IMG/VR virus record: IMGVR_UViG_3300005613_000103
Location: 1 to 48,265 of that record
Direction: 5' to 3' (one strand)
Source of the DNA: a virus
Length of the DNA: 48,265 nucleotides
Shown here: in pieces, positions 25,607 to 33,085 of the stretch
Layout of the letters: each line of letters starts with the position of its first letter
Position numbering within the stretch: the stretch's first letter is position 1
Position numbers and translations under genes: made by a program
The notes under the pieces: generated by a model
Seen by the model: the letters and a program-made list of their open reading frames with translations, nothing else
Database searches by the model: none
Told to the model about the DNA's origin: nothing

Positions 25607-26332
25607 ATGGAGATTACAACAAAGACAATCGAGAGCGGAAAGAGGATCGTCCTCCAGGACGGACAGAAGATCGGAACCGCCACACGGTCCAGTAAGCACC
25701 GCACCTGGCGCATCCAACTGGACGAGACGGGCTCGACCCTCTCCACCAGGCACTTCCGAAACATCCCCGCCACCGTCGAAAAAATCATCCGCTGGGACGC
25801 AGAGGCCAAGGCCAAAGACAGGGTCATCGAGCGCAAGGAGTTCAACCTGATCATCCCGGCCAACATCTTCGACGCGCTCGTGTTCGTCATCGCCGAGTTT
25901 GGCGATGACTGGCGCGAGAAGCTCGCCTCGATCTGGGCCGCAGGAACCGAGCACAAGCACTACAATGACGAGACTGCCTGTGCCCTCCGCCAGGCCCGCA
26001 ACCGCTACTTCAAATACATCATGATGGGCTCCATGGGGCTCATCCGCGAGAAAAGCGACGAGGAGATCAGGCGCGAGCCCGCCGCACTTCTGAAGACCGT
26101 CAACCAGATCGCCTCCCTGATCGGTGCCAGCATCCAGCTCATCCCGGCGAAAGAAGACAAGGCCCGCTGTGCCGTCGTTGTGGACGGCGAATGGGTAGGC
26201 TCCACCAATGTCGCCAACCTCCACCAGGCGTTCACCAAGCGCATCTCAGACTGCGGCGGCAACATGGACGAACTCGAACTCGGTGACACCACCGAGGAAG
26301 ACCTCCACAACTGCCTCTCCTACTGCCTCTAG
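25607..26332 (+). CDS. Plus-strand cassette protein of unknown function
   Basis: A 241-residue protein with strong GGAGGAGG before the ATG. It reads MEITTKTIESGKRIVLQDGQ and looks soluble, with an N-terminal beta-rich part and a helical C terminus (ISDCGGNMDELELGD). Third codon positions are strongly G/C, and the gene has no GACGTC, unlike its minus-strand neighbours. It runs against the direction of the surrounding genes with its own promoter, typical of a separately controlled early or host-takeover gene. No family recognised. Confidence 0.75.
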   Translation: MEITTKTIESGKRIVLQDGQKIGTATRSSKHRTWRIQLDETGSTLSTRHFRNIPATVEKIIRWDAEAKAKDRVIERKEFNLIIPANIFDALVFVIAEFGDDWREKLASIWAAGTEHKHYNDETACALRQARNRYFKYIMMGSMGLIREKSDEEIRREPAALLKTVNQIASLIGASIQLIPAKEDKARCAVVVDGEWVGSTNVANLHQAFTKRISDCGGNMDELELGDTTEEDLHNCLSYCL

Positions 26333-26344
26333 AAAGGGGAAATC

Positions 26345-26524
26345 ATGACGAACCTGATCGAAAAATACCTGGGCGACCAAGGCCCAGAGGCGTTCGAGAG
26401 CGAGCAGGAAGCCCGCTCCTACTTCTCCGAAAAGAACTTGGTCTGGATGTTCGGCCCCGACCAGTACGACGAGCACGAAGCCGCCGAGGCTCTCCAGGCG
26501 GTACTCACCGCCATGCGCGGTTAA
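26345..26524 (+). CDS. Small plus-strand cassette protein
   Basis: A 59-residue acidic protein, MTNLIEKYLGDQGPEAFESE at the start and EALQAVLTAMRG at the end, with AAAGGGG before the ATG. It follows the previous gene by 12 bases and shares its codon use. Its TAA stop overlaps the stop of the converging minus-strand gene in the shared TTAA. Likely helical; function unknown. Confidence 0.65.
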   Translation: MTNLIEKYLGDQGPEAFESEQEARSYFSEKNLVWMFGPDQYDEHEAAEALQAVLTAMRG

Positions 26525-26856
26525 ACCTCCCTCACCCCCATCTCCGGCAACGAGTCACCGTAAATACCCATCATCTGATCGTTGACGCTCTTGACCCGTG
26601 GAGCATATAGCGCAGACGCTATCGGGTTCCCACTCTTTCCCACCCTGGGAACCACAACAACATACCTGTCGGAGTGGGAGATCGGATCACACTGCATCTT
26701 ATACGCCCCGACGTCTTCCACCAAAGTGCTCATCCTCTTGCCAGCTTCGAGAACCCCCAGCACCCTTCCACACTTTTCACTCCACCTCCCACCAGACTGA
26801 GATCTCCATGCTACCTTGTCTCCATCCTTGAACAACGGTCTATGCTTGCCCTTCAT
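26521..26856 (-). CDS. Hypothetical protein
   Basis: About 111 residues from the ATG at 26856 (GAGGAGG six bases upstream; two further ATGs precede). DGDKVAWRSQSGGRWSEKCGRVLGV looks like a small beta-barrel of the KOW/SH3 kind. It converges on the plus-strand cassette and shares TTAA with it. No function assigned. Confidence 0.6.
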   Translation of the reverse strand: MKGKHRPLFKDGDKVAWRSQSGGRWSEKCGRVLGVLEAGKRMSTLVEDVGAYKMQCDPISHSDRYVVVVPRVGKSGNPIASALYAPRVKSVNDQMMGIYGDSLPEMGVREV

Positions 26857-27379
26857 CATCATCCTCCTCGCAGGGTGGCAACGCTATCGCGAGAAGCTCC
26901 CAGCTGCCTCCCCAACTCTTCTCGGACGTCGCGCCACGATCATCACTGTAGTACCTGTCACCCGATCCAGAGGTCACCACACGCCACACAGCTCTCCTGC
27001 CTGACGCTTTGTGTCTACCCCAAACCCAGATGCTCTCACCAACGCTCGCCGACTTCAACACCTTGCGGATTTCATCTGGACGACCACAAAGATCATCCCT
27101 CCCCATGCCCAACACACCAGGATGAATCGGGAGCGGCATCGGCCTCGGTCCAGTCTGCCAGTCGATCGGATCATCGCTCGCTGACAAAATCAACCCATCG
27201 GCCCCGATCTCAACATCATGGATCTCCGGCATCTGTCCGGTCGCAGCAGCAACAGCCCACGCCCTGGCTTTCGCGTTGTCCAGCCCCACGACGAACTCCC
27301 AGGCATAGACGTCTCCTGCCCTCGTCCCCGGCATCACATACATCGCCGCATCGAAGTTGCGCACCTGATAGATTTTCAT
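26840..27379 (-). CDS. Hypothetical protein
   Basis: A 179-residue protein starting MKIYQVRNFDAAMYVMPGT with GGAG upstream. FVVGLDNAKARAWAVAAATGQM and SIWVWGRHKASGRRAVWRVV are the ordered parts; the C terminus is acidic. It overlaps its downstream neighbour by about 17 bases. Family unknown. Confidence 0.65.
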   Translation of the reverse strand: MKIYQVRNFDAAMYVMPGTRAGDVYAWEFVVGLDNAKARAWAVAAATGQMPEIHDVEIGADGLILSASDDPIDWQTGPRPMPLPIHPGVLGMGRDDLCGRPDEIRKVLKSASVGESIWVWGRHKASGRRAVWRVVTSGSGDRYYSDDRGATSEKSWGGSWELLAIALPPCEEDDDEGQA

Positions 27380-27384
27380 GGAAT

Positions 27385-27639
27385 CTACTCCCCGCTGGCA
27401 GCATCCCCCTCGTCATCGTCGCTGATGACGACTCTGAACATCACCTCAGCATCATCGTCTGCTGGCTCGTAAGCCTTTCTGAAATACTCATCCTCGCAGG
27501 GATACTGCTCACCATCGAGTCCCGTGATCAACCAGTCGCCAGGGTTCCCCTTCTTTATCCCCTCGCGAGTATCGATCGTCATCTCCTTCTTGATCCTCAC
27601 AGCCTCGATAATGACCGGCTTCCGCCTGAACTTGGGCAT
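27385..27639 (-). CDS. Conserved phage protein with PGDW motif
   Basis: An 84-residue protein; I use the ATG at 27639 (AAGGAGA seven bases before) rather than the upstream start. MPKFRRKPVIIEAVRIKK followed by NPGDWLITGLDGEQYPCEDEYFRKAYEP matches a widespread small phage protein (PGDW/Y-x-I-T-G-x-x-GE-x-YPC). The function of the family is not known to me. Confidence 0.75.
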   Translation of the reverse strand: MPKFRRKPVIIEAVRIKKEMTIDTREGIKKGNPGDWLITGLDGEQYPCEDEYFRKAYEPADDDAEVMFRVVISDDDEGDAASGE

Positions 27640-27641
27640 GA

Positions 27642-28028
27642 TCACATCTCCTTCTGACACCCACAGGTGCCATCGTGCTCAGTGCAGGCGTTCTCCAGCG
27701 CCTTCTCGTACAGTATACGACACTCCTTCAGCTCACCCTCAAGGACGTCTATCTTGTCGTTCAATTCCAGCAGGATAGAGCCGAAAAGCTCAATGTACCT
27801 GTCGGCAATCTGCTGGTCCGATTTGCGCTCAGAAAGAGGCAGGTCTTGATAGTCAGCGCTCGCCTGACGATCCCAGCGCTTCACCTTGTCCTCGTCGATG
27901 GCAAGCCAGCCATCATCCTGCTCGATACAAAACCGACGTTGGAAAGTCCACCATTCGGCCCACACCCTGTGAACAAGCGCAGCAATCTGCTCCCTTCGCT
28001 TGTCGTACTCGGATACGCCGTTAGGCAT
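27642..28028 (-). CDS. Conserved phage protein
   Basis: A 128-residue protein from the ATG at 28028, which has GAGGAGG upstream; the longer frame has no such site. RWDRQASADYQDLPLSERKSDQQIADRYIELF is a pattern seen in many small phage proteins (Y-x-x-L-x-x-x-x-K-x-SD-x-x-AD). The C terminus has CTEHDGTCGC. Role unknown, possibly early-region accessory. Confidence 0.7.
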   Translation of the reverse strand: MPNGVSEYDKRREQIAALVHRVWAEWWTFQRRFCIEQDDGWLAIDEDKVKRWDRQASADYQDLPLSERKSDQQIADRYIELFGSILLELNDKIDVLEGELKECRILYEKALENACTEHDGTCGCQKEM

Positions 28029-28347
28029 CCTCTCCCTCCTCTTCGTCACACGCTGCAACCACCGATAGATGCGCCCTCCCCCTCTGACCAAGCTGCCCAG
28101 ACGTCTTCTCACGATGGTCCTCCGCAGAATCACACAACTTCGAATTGACGAACAACTTGGTCAACCCGTACTCATCAACACCAGCCTGCACACGGTTCTT
28201 ATACTGAAACGCCCACTCACCACTGAACAACCGGAACATCTCTGTGCGCGCCTCGTGAAAAGTCCCTCGTAGCTCTACAAAAAAACCAGCGTTTGGCCCC
28301 CCAATGCCAAAGGTAAAAACCCAGTTATGGATCTCATCCATCGCCAT
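28021..28347 (-). CDS. Hypothetical protein
   Basis: About 108 residues from MAMDEIHNWVFTFGIGG; starts two codons apart are possible. The body (FHEARTEMFRLFSGEWAFQY) is helical and the C terminus acidic. It overlaps both neighbours by a few bases, as is usual in this operon. Family unknown. Confidence 0.6.
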   Translation of the reverse strand: MAMDEIHNWVFTFGIGGPNAGFFVELRGTFHEARTEMFRLFSGEWAFQYKNRVQAGVDEYGLTKLFVNSKLCDSAEDHREKTSGQLGQRGRAHLSVVAACDEEEGEDA

Positions 28348-28531
28348 CCACGATTCGCACCAGATAGTCGATATGATTGAGGTTGATCTCAACCCCTCGC
28401 CTGACCTTCTCGGCCTCCCACAAACTCATCGGCCCCATCCTCTTGACGACGTCTTTGTTTTCCACGTCGACAACCTCGACGCTCACCATCTTCATCTTCT
28501 CAGCCATCTCATCCATCATCGCCTCCAGCAT
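28334..28531 (-). CDS. Small hypothetical protein
   Basis: A 65-residue protein, MLEAMMDEMAEKMKMVSVEV, with a Met-rich helical N terminus and a C-terminal strand. It overlaps the downstream gene by 14 bases. No family recognised. Confidence 0.5.
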   Translation of the reverse strand: MLEAMMDEMAEKMKMVSVEVVDVENKDVVKRMGPMSLWEAEKVRRGVEINLNHIDYLVRIVDGDG

Positions 28532-28540
28532 CCTTCCGGT

Positions 28541-28741
28541 CTACTCTTCGCCATTCCTGAGACGCATCAAGCTCTCTATCATGACAGCAGGCACCGCAAA
28601 CCTCGACTCTCGCCCGACGCACTCAATCACGGCAATCCCCTGGTTCGGATTGTCGAGAATACTGACCACCTCGAACAACTCCTCGTACAGGTCAAACCTC
28701 AGACCAACCTTCAGGTATCTGTACCCGTCATCGTCGCTCAC
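28541..28741 (-). CDS. Small hypothetical protein
   Basis: A 66-residue protein with a GTG start at 28741 and GGAGG seven bases before it. LRFDLYEELFEVVSILDN and FAVPAVMIESLMRL are the main segments. It overlaps the zinc-finger gene upstream by 14 bases. Family unknown. Confidence 0.6.
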   Translation of the reverse strand: MSDDDGYRYLKVGLRFDLYEELFEVVSILDNPNQGIAVIECVGRESRFAVPAVMIESLMRLRNGEE

Positions 28742-29081
28742 TGCTTGCCTCCAGCTCCTGTATCTTCATCAGGATGGCATCTCCTATTGACGCCATCTTG
28801 TCCGTCTTCCCAGAGCCCTTGCAGCGCTTACACCTGTACGCTCTGATCTCCGTACCTCCGGACAAGGTTGTCTCGATGTACGGTCTCGCGTAGACCGGAC
28901 GATGTGAGTAGTCTCTCCCGTCATCTTTCCACTGAGGGAAAAACCGCCCGGTCCCCCCACACATCCGGCACTCACCGACGTCTTTCCCACCCTTCCTAAA
29001 CCTGCCTGTTCCCCCACACTTCTTGCACGGATAGGACATGGCCCCTGTACCGTCACACTCACGGCAAGGAAAGTAATGCAC
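28728..29081 (-). CDS. DnaJ-type zinc-finger protein
   Basis: A 117-residue protein with GTG start and AGGAG before it. It has four CxxCxGxG-type knuckles: CRECDGTG, CKKCGGTG, CRMCGGTG and, after a 40-residue insert, CKRCKGSG. This is the zinc-binding module of DnaJ, which binds unfolded chains, here without a J domain. Such stand-alone modules occur in phages; a chaperone-like or RNA-binding role is a guess. Confidence 0.75.
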   Translation of the reverse strand: MHYFPCRECDGTGAMSYPCKKCGGTGRFRKGGKDVGECRMCGGTGRFFPQWKDDGRDYSHRPVYARPYIETTLSGGTEIRAYRCKRCKGSGKTDKMASIGDAILMKIQELEASSERR

Positions 29082-29292
29082 TGATCTGCTCCTTCATCAT
29101 CTTGATCTCCGTCTTCATCTCGGAGATCTTGGCGTCCCTCATGACAATCGCCATACCCATCGCTTCTCTACCAGCGTGCTCGATACACTTGGTCATCCCC
29201 GGTAGAGCCTCGTTCTCACAACGCCCCACCGACGCACCACCGATCACCACTGACTCGTGAACCTTTACGCGGTAAATGTGGTTACACCTCAT
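29059..29292 (-). CDS. Small Cys-containing protein
   Basis: A 77-residue protein. MRCNHIYRVKV and GRCENEALPGMTKCIEH supply Cys and His spaced like a small zinc site; the C terminus is a coiled coil (AKISEMKTEIKMMKEQI). It overlaps the small membrane gene upstream by four bases (ATGA). Function unknown. Confidence 0.6.
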   Translation of the reverse strand: MRCNHIYRVKVHESVVIGGASVGRCENEALPGMTKCIEHAGREAMGMAIVMRDAKISEMKTEIKMMKEQISALLSLP

Positions 29293-29426
29293 TCATCCTC
29301 CCCGAAAAACGAAACCACCCAATCGTACACAGCGTCCAGCCCGGCGTGCAACAAATCGAATAGTAGAAGCATAAGGATAGACGAAAGAAAAACGCTCAAA
29401 ACGATTGCGAAAAGAATCGCACCCAT
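29289..29426 (-). CDS. Very small single-span membrane protein
   Basis: A 45-residue frame, MGAILFAIVLSVFLSSILML onward, ending FFGEDE, with AGGTGA before the ATG and an ATGA overlap with the next gene. The N-terminal 24 residues form one strongly hydrophobic helix. It is short but has correct start signals and coupling. It could be a lysis- or envelope-related protein; no family is assigned. Confidence 0.6.
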   Translation of the reverse strand: MGAILFAIVLSVFLSSILMLLLFDLLHAGLDAVYDWVVSFFGEDE

Positions 29427-29430
29427 GACG

Positions 29431-30084
29431 TCACCTGACAGAAGAAACGAACCTCATCAGCGCATCGATCTGCTTGGCATTCTCTCGGTTTTCTCGCGCT
29501 AACTTCTTCACCTCTGTGCGACACCAGGAGTCCTGGTACATACACTTCCTTCCGTATTTTCGATGCAGTCTCCCCATCGTCTGCGAATTCTCGGGTGTGA
29601 TGTAGTCCCAGATGTCATGCCAGACAAAATCATAGACCTTGTTCACCGGACCACGAAACTCAAGAGCATCATCCTCGATAATCTCAAGACGTTCCCGCCC
29701 GAACTTCCCATATAGATGATCGGCCACCAGCTTGATGACGTCTGGACTCTTCTCGATGATGGTCACGTGGCTCACGTCATCCTTGAGCAAAACATTCTCA
29801 GCGTACAATCCCAGACCCAAGCCATTCACAAGAACATCCCCCCTGGCAAGCCGCATAGCCGTCCAGTGATCCCTCATCTCAGCAGGAGTATCCGACATCA
29901 CGATCACGTCGCCGCGCATCAGCTTCGTGTATTTCCCTGACCGTATCTGCCTGTTGCCCTCCCTGTGGTAGTTCAACATGCACCGCACATTGTGAAACCT
30001 CGCATCATCCTGCGACACCTCAAATCTCTGCACACACCAGTCCCCACTCTTACCTTCAGGGACATCAACCTTCTTCATCTGCAT
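29431..30084 (-). CDS. SAM-dependent methyltransferase-like protein
   Basis: A 217-residue Rossmann-fold protein. GDVLVNGLGLGLYAENVLL matches the glycine-rich SAM-binding motif I, VTIIEKSPDVIKLV motif II with its acidic residue, and LEIIEDDALEF motif III. YDFVWHDIWDYITPEN follows in the place of the catalytic motif, as in spermidine-synthase-like enzymes. The substrate cannot be told from the sequence. Confidence 0.75.
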   Translation of the reverse strand: MQMKKVDVPEGKSGDWCVQRFEVSQDDARFHNVRCMLNYHREGNRQIRSGKYTKLMRGDVIVMSDTPAEMRDHWTAMRLARGDVLVNGLGLGLYAENVLLKDDVSHVTIIEKSPDVIKLVADHLYGKFGRERLEIIEDDALEFRGPVNKVYDFVWHDIWDYITPENSQTMGRLHRKYGRKCMYQDSWCRTEVKKLARENRENAKQIDALMRFVSSVR

Positions 30085-30087
30085 CTT

Positions 30088-30849
30088 TTACTTCCCAATT
30101 TTCATCCCAAGAAAACGTCCAACAACACGAAACCGATCGCTGATTATCGGATCACTCACGAAGTCCAAGAACTCCTTGGTTTCAAGAACATCACCATGGA
30201 TGCTCCTGCACTCCACAAGACGTCCCTCCTCCAGTGCCCGCGTAATTCCGATAACCATGCCCTCTGCCGGTCCACGATCCACATAGACTACTGTCCTGTC
30301 CGACACGCTACCCCACGAGAGCCCCGCCTCGATACCCAACCCCCTCTGCATCGGATCATCGTCATCGAGAATACCTGTTTGTGTATACAGGAGGTGGCTC
30401 GCCATCGGAGACTCACCGTGATTCATTATCGAATCGCGCATGCAGAGACATGCGTACTTGATGTTCTCCAGCAAGTCGTAGCCTGTGCTAGCTCGATACG
30501 GAGACTCCACGATGACACGATCATTTACCGGCTGCTCACCAATATATCCTGAAGCCTTGCTGGCAATCATCAGCGAGAAGTTCGCGACGTCTGCACACTC
30601 GCCAATGACGCTCATCGCGTCATCCTCTCCAATATCCTCATTGCCAGCCATCTTCGCCGCCACCACCTTGTCCGTTAACGCATGAGTCAATTCCTCAACC
30701 TCCTGTCGAAGCCTACCCATCAGCCACATCAACGTACAATCATCCCAGCCGCCCTTGTGGTCGTTCTGTCTTAGCTTCTCCTCCATATGACCAGCAAACC
30801 ATCCAACAACCGCACGCACGTTGATCACAGAAAACTTCTCACCACTCAT
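30088..30849 (-). CDS. MazG-like domain fused to DUF7768-type domain
   Basis: A 253-residue protein from the ATG at 30849, with GGGAGG seven bases before it. The N-terminal half has the all-alpha NTP pyrophosphohydrolase pattern (WLMGRLRQEVEELTHAL, then VIGECADVANFSLMI with E and D metal ligands). The C-terminal half, VIVESPYRASTGYDLLENIK, HLLYTQTGILDDDDPMQRG and GMVIGITRALEEG, resembles DUF7768, a Rossmann-like domain near nucleoside deoxyribosyltransferases. The fusion suggests nucleotide-pool control. Confidence 0.68.
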   Translation of the reverse strand: MSGEKFSVINVRAVVGWFAGHMEEKLRQNDHKGGWDDCTLMWLMGRLRQEVEELTHALTDKVVAAKMAGNEDIGEDDAMSVIGECADVANFSLMIASKASGYIGEQPVNDRVIVESPYRASTGYDLLENIKYACLCMRDSIMNHGESPMASHLLYTQTGILDDDDPMQRGLGIEAGLSWGSVSDRTVVYVDRGPAEGMVIGITRALEEGRLVECRSIHGDVLETKEFLDFVSDPIISDRFRVVGRFLGMKIGK

Positions 30850-30886
30850 CTCTTTCCTCCCTGTATCCTCATCATCATCGTTCACT

Positions 30887-31011
30887 CAAAAAACAGCGTC
30901 GGTCACCAGGGGTTGGGCCTGGTGAAGAGATCACGTTTCGTTTACTGGTCCAAACAAACAACACCATTTCCAACGTTTCATTTTGGCTCTAGGTAAAGAA
31001 CATCCGACGCT
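30887..31011 (-). terminator. Large structured terminator after the tRNA-like elements
   Basis: Read on the minus strand, AGCGTCGG (31011-31004) pairs with CCGACGCT (30900-30893), followed at once by GTTTTTTG. Inside is a perfect 7-bp hairpin, CACCAGG/CCTGGTG (30904-30924, loop GGTTGGG). The outer stem next to a T6 run looks like a terminator with a long enclosed RNA; the enclosed ~100 bases may be a small RNA. Confidence 0.5.
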
Positions 31012-31013
31012 TA

Positions 31014-31119
31014 GTGGGCCAGCAGGAGTCGAACCTGCGAGTGCCGTCGCACCCTCCCCCGACAGTAATAGGATAGCCCTCCCGGCTTATCGTCGCCGCG
31101 ACGCTGGGCGATCAACCCA
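31014..31119 (-). tRNA. tRNA-like element, non-canonical
   Basis: The 3' part has a perfect T arm (GCAGG TTCGACT CCTGC) and acceptor strand TGGCCCA; TGGGTTG at the 5' end (31119-31113) pairs with it using three G-U pairs. A GTGC-GACG-GCAC hairpin before the T arm resembles a class II variable arm. The total of about 106 bases is too long, and I cannot place a standard anticodon loop. No CCA is encoded. It may be a degraded or unusual tRNA; no amino acid can be assigned. Confidence 0.4.
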
Positions 31120-31190
31120 CAGCACGCCTCTCACCCGCCCGGAGGTCTGTACTTCTTTGAAAGGCATTCCCGACCTCTAGTCTCGCCTTG

Positions 31191-31297
31191 TGCCAGGAGC
31201 AGGACTCGAACCTGCACAAGAGTTGTTTTTGGGCACTATCATGATTCGCCACTCTTACCGCCTACGAGGTTGCGTCTACCCATTCCGCCATCCTGGC
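31191..31297 (-). tRNA. tRNA-Leu-like element, oversized
   Basis: The acceptor GCCAGGA/TCCTGGC is perfect, the D arm (TGGCGGAATGGGTAGACGC) is of leucine type, and the T arm GCAGG TTCGAGT CCTGC is perfect. The length is 107 bases against about 87 for a normal tRNA-Leu. Between D and T arms is a 6-bp stem AAGAGT/ACTCTT with a long inner part holding ATCATGAT; no normal 5-bp/7-base anticodon arm can be drawn. It could have an insertion in the anticodon region or be a decoy-like tRNA. Confidence 0.5.
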
Positions 31298-31411
31298 AAT
31301 ACAGGGCTTTCCACCCTGCTGTGCGGTGCGCCCGCATTGGATCTTTGCCTCTTGATTCGCTTCATCGCCCGCAGGCTCCGCTCTTTCCTCGGCGTCCTCC
31401 CCAGGACAAGA

Positions 31412-31696
31412 TCAGTTGATGCCCATCTTGACGAGCTTGCGCGACTCACCATCGCCAGAAATCACCACCCCAGGCACGAAGGTCAACGCCTCAGCAATGT
31501 TGTCACCCTGCTGCGTCGTCACCTGGATCACGCATCCCGCGCCAGGGATCTCCATTGCCTTCGTCGATTTCATCCACCCTTCAGACTTCGAGGAGGCTTT
31601 CGAGATCAGCTTGAACAGATCTCCATCCCCAAAGACCTCAAGGTCAGAAACCTGCTTTCTTGCCCCGTTTACATCAGAGTTGTTCAGAGTCTTCAT
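31412..31696 (-). CDS. Conserved phage/bacterial hypothetical protein
   Basis: A 94-residue protein, MKTLNNSDVNGARKQVSDLE onward, with SEGWMKSTKAMEIPGAGCVI and IAEALTFVPGVVI. I recall closely similar small proteins in many phages (the KAMEV-GCVVQVTTQ pattern) but no known function. AAAGGA precedes the ATG; the stop overlaps nothing and the following 100 bases before the tRNA-like element hold no gene. Confidence 0.7.
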   Translation of the reverse strand: MKTLNNSDVNGARKQVSDLEVFGDGDLFKLISKASSKSEGWMKSTKAMEIPGAGCVIQVTTQQGDNIAEALTFVPGVVISGDGESRKLVKMGIN

Positions 31697-31965
31697 TGGG
31701 AATCCTTTCCATATACCCTCATATTCTCAGAGGGAATGATCAAACAATCATCAGGAAAAGGAAGCTCTTTCGCCATGACCGAAAATCTTGGCGGCGTATC
31801 GTTGTCCACATCCCAGAACGCGGGATGATTCTTCCCCGTTTTCTTCACACCTTCAATCTTCTTGCGCCGGTGGTTCCCCATATCAGAAGGCAAGCGCTCC
31901 AACCGGAACAACCAACGCAAGTCGCGCTCGCGTCTTCGAGAACTTCTTTTCCTCTGCTTTTTCAT
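31693..31965 (-). CDS. Basic hypothetical protein
   Basis: A 90-residue protein with a very basic N terminus (MKKQRKRSSRRRERDLRWLF) and a C-terminal part PFPDDCLIIPSENMRVYG. It overlaps both neighbours by four bases. It may bind nucleic acid; no family recognised. Confidence 0.6.
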   Translation of the reverse strand: MKKQRKRSSRRRERDLRWLFRLERLPSDMGNHRRKKIEGVKKTGKNHPAFWDVDNDTPPRFSVMAKELPFPDDCLIIPSENMRVYGKDSQ

Positions 31966-32345
31966 CGTCCATCTACCTCCTTATCTACTAATGACCGTAT
32001 CTCGTTCACCAAGTCGCGACACTTGCGAAGAGTTTCGAGACTCACACCCTCTAACACTCGGCGTCTGACAATCGGATCATTGTCACTCAACATCGAGACA
32101 AGACTCTCCCTCTCAATATCATCGCGATCATCATCGATGGTACAGCGGACAATGGAGCTACCCCAGTGACCGCGCACATCACCAAGACGTCTCCCTGTCC
32201 TCTTTATCCAGCGATCACCGTGATCAGTCACAAACTGCGTCTTCGTCACGCTGGTGACCTTCCTGATCACAAGAGGTTTACCCTGATAAAACACGGTGAC
32301 CTCGTCTCCGACAACAACACCATCAAGACCTGACCGCTCCATCAT
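31962..32345 (-). CDS. Hypothetical protein
   Basis: A 127-residue protein. The N-terminal half is beta-rich (VVVGDEVTVFYQGKPLVIRKV) and could be a small barrel; the C-terminal half is helical (ESLVSMLSDNDPIVRRRVLEG). Two ATGs stand at the start. No family recognised. Confidence 0.6.
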   Translation of the reverse strand: MMERSGLDGVVVGDEVTVFYQGKPLVIRKVTSVTKTQFVTDHGDRWIKRTGRRLGDVRGHWGSSIVRCTIDDDRDDIERESLVSMLSDNDPIVRRRVLEGVSLETLRKCRDLVNEIRSLVDKEVDGR

Positions 32346-32375
32346 TTCTCACCGTCACCCTTTAGATCCCCCTGC

Positions 32376-32867
32376 TCAATCACTGAAAACATCTATCGGA
32401 TCTTTGGCGATCTCCTCCGGCATATCGAGAAGAACCTGGACCCCTTTTGTCGTCAGATTTCCGAACGGAATCACACAGACGTCTGGTGTCGTATAGTACC
32501 CGCAGATACCCCACCGCGTCATCGTCCCGTCCCTCTCGTCATTCTCTCTTCTCCCCCATCGAAAATCAGATCCCTCTCTCACGACAGCCAGCCCACAGAT
32601 TATCCCCGGCAACCACGTCCATGTACGAAACTCGCACCGCACCTTTTTCTCAAGAGCCCACATGCGCTCAATTGCCCTCGCTTGAACACTGGGCGGCGCA
32701 ATAGCATACGCCCCATCAACTGGAGACGCGGAAACATCCCTTCCGTAAAACAAGAAGCCAGCCACTGCGAAAGCCACAAGAAAGGCAAGCACCCCCAACA
32801 ACGTCGGAATGAAAACAACCGTCCACACTGACTCCGACCTGTCACCACTCTTGATCTTGTAAGCCAC
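32376..32867 (-). CDS. Single-span membrane protein
   Basis: About 163 residues from a GTG at 32867 that shares one base with the upstream TAG, which explains the start. Residues about 12-38 form a transmembrane helix (VVFIPTLLGVLAFLVAFAVA). The rest is outside the membrane, with Cys and Trp (CEFRTWTWLPGIICG). Function unknown. Confidence 0.6.
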   Translation of the reverse strand: MAYKIKSGDRSESVWTVVFIPTLLGVLAFLVAFAVAGFLFYGRDVSASPVDGAYAIAPPSVQARAIERMWALEKKVRCEFRTWTWLPGIICGLAVVREGSDFRWGRRENDERDGTMTRWGICGYYTTPDVCVIPFGNLTTKGVQVLLDMPEEIAKDPIDVFSD

Positions 32868-33085
32868 TATGCGTACCCGTTGGCCTCTGCCCACCACTGC
32901 TGGACAACGACGTCTCCATCCTGATCCAGCTCAAACACTCCAGAGTCATCGTGAAGCACGCTCTTCGGTATCCAGATCTCCTCAAGCTTCTCTACAAAAC
33001 AGACAAGAACTGCCTTTTCTGTCTCTCGAATACACTCACCCGTCCCCAGACTGACAGGATCACTTCCACCGTCATCAAACCTCAT
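32867..33085 (-). CDS. Small hypothetical protein
   Basis: A 72-residue acidic protein from MRFDDGGSDP; the ATG at 33085 has GGGAGG eight bases before it. VLVCFVEKLEEIWIPKSVLHDDSGVF resembles small phage proteins with an IWIPKS segment. It overlaps its neighbours by one and eleven bases. Confidence 0.65.
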   Translation of the reverse strand: MRFDDGGSDPVSLGTGECIRETEKAVLVCFVEKLEEIWIPKSVLHDDSGVFELDQDGDVVVQQWWAEANGYA

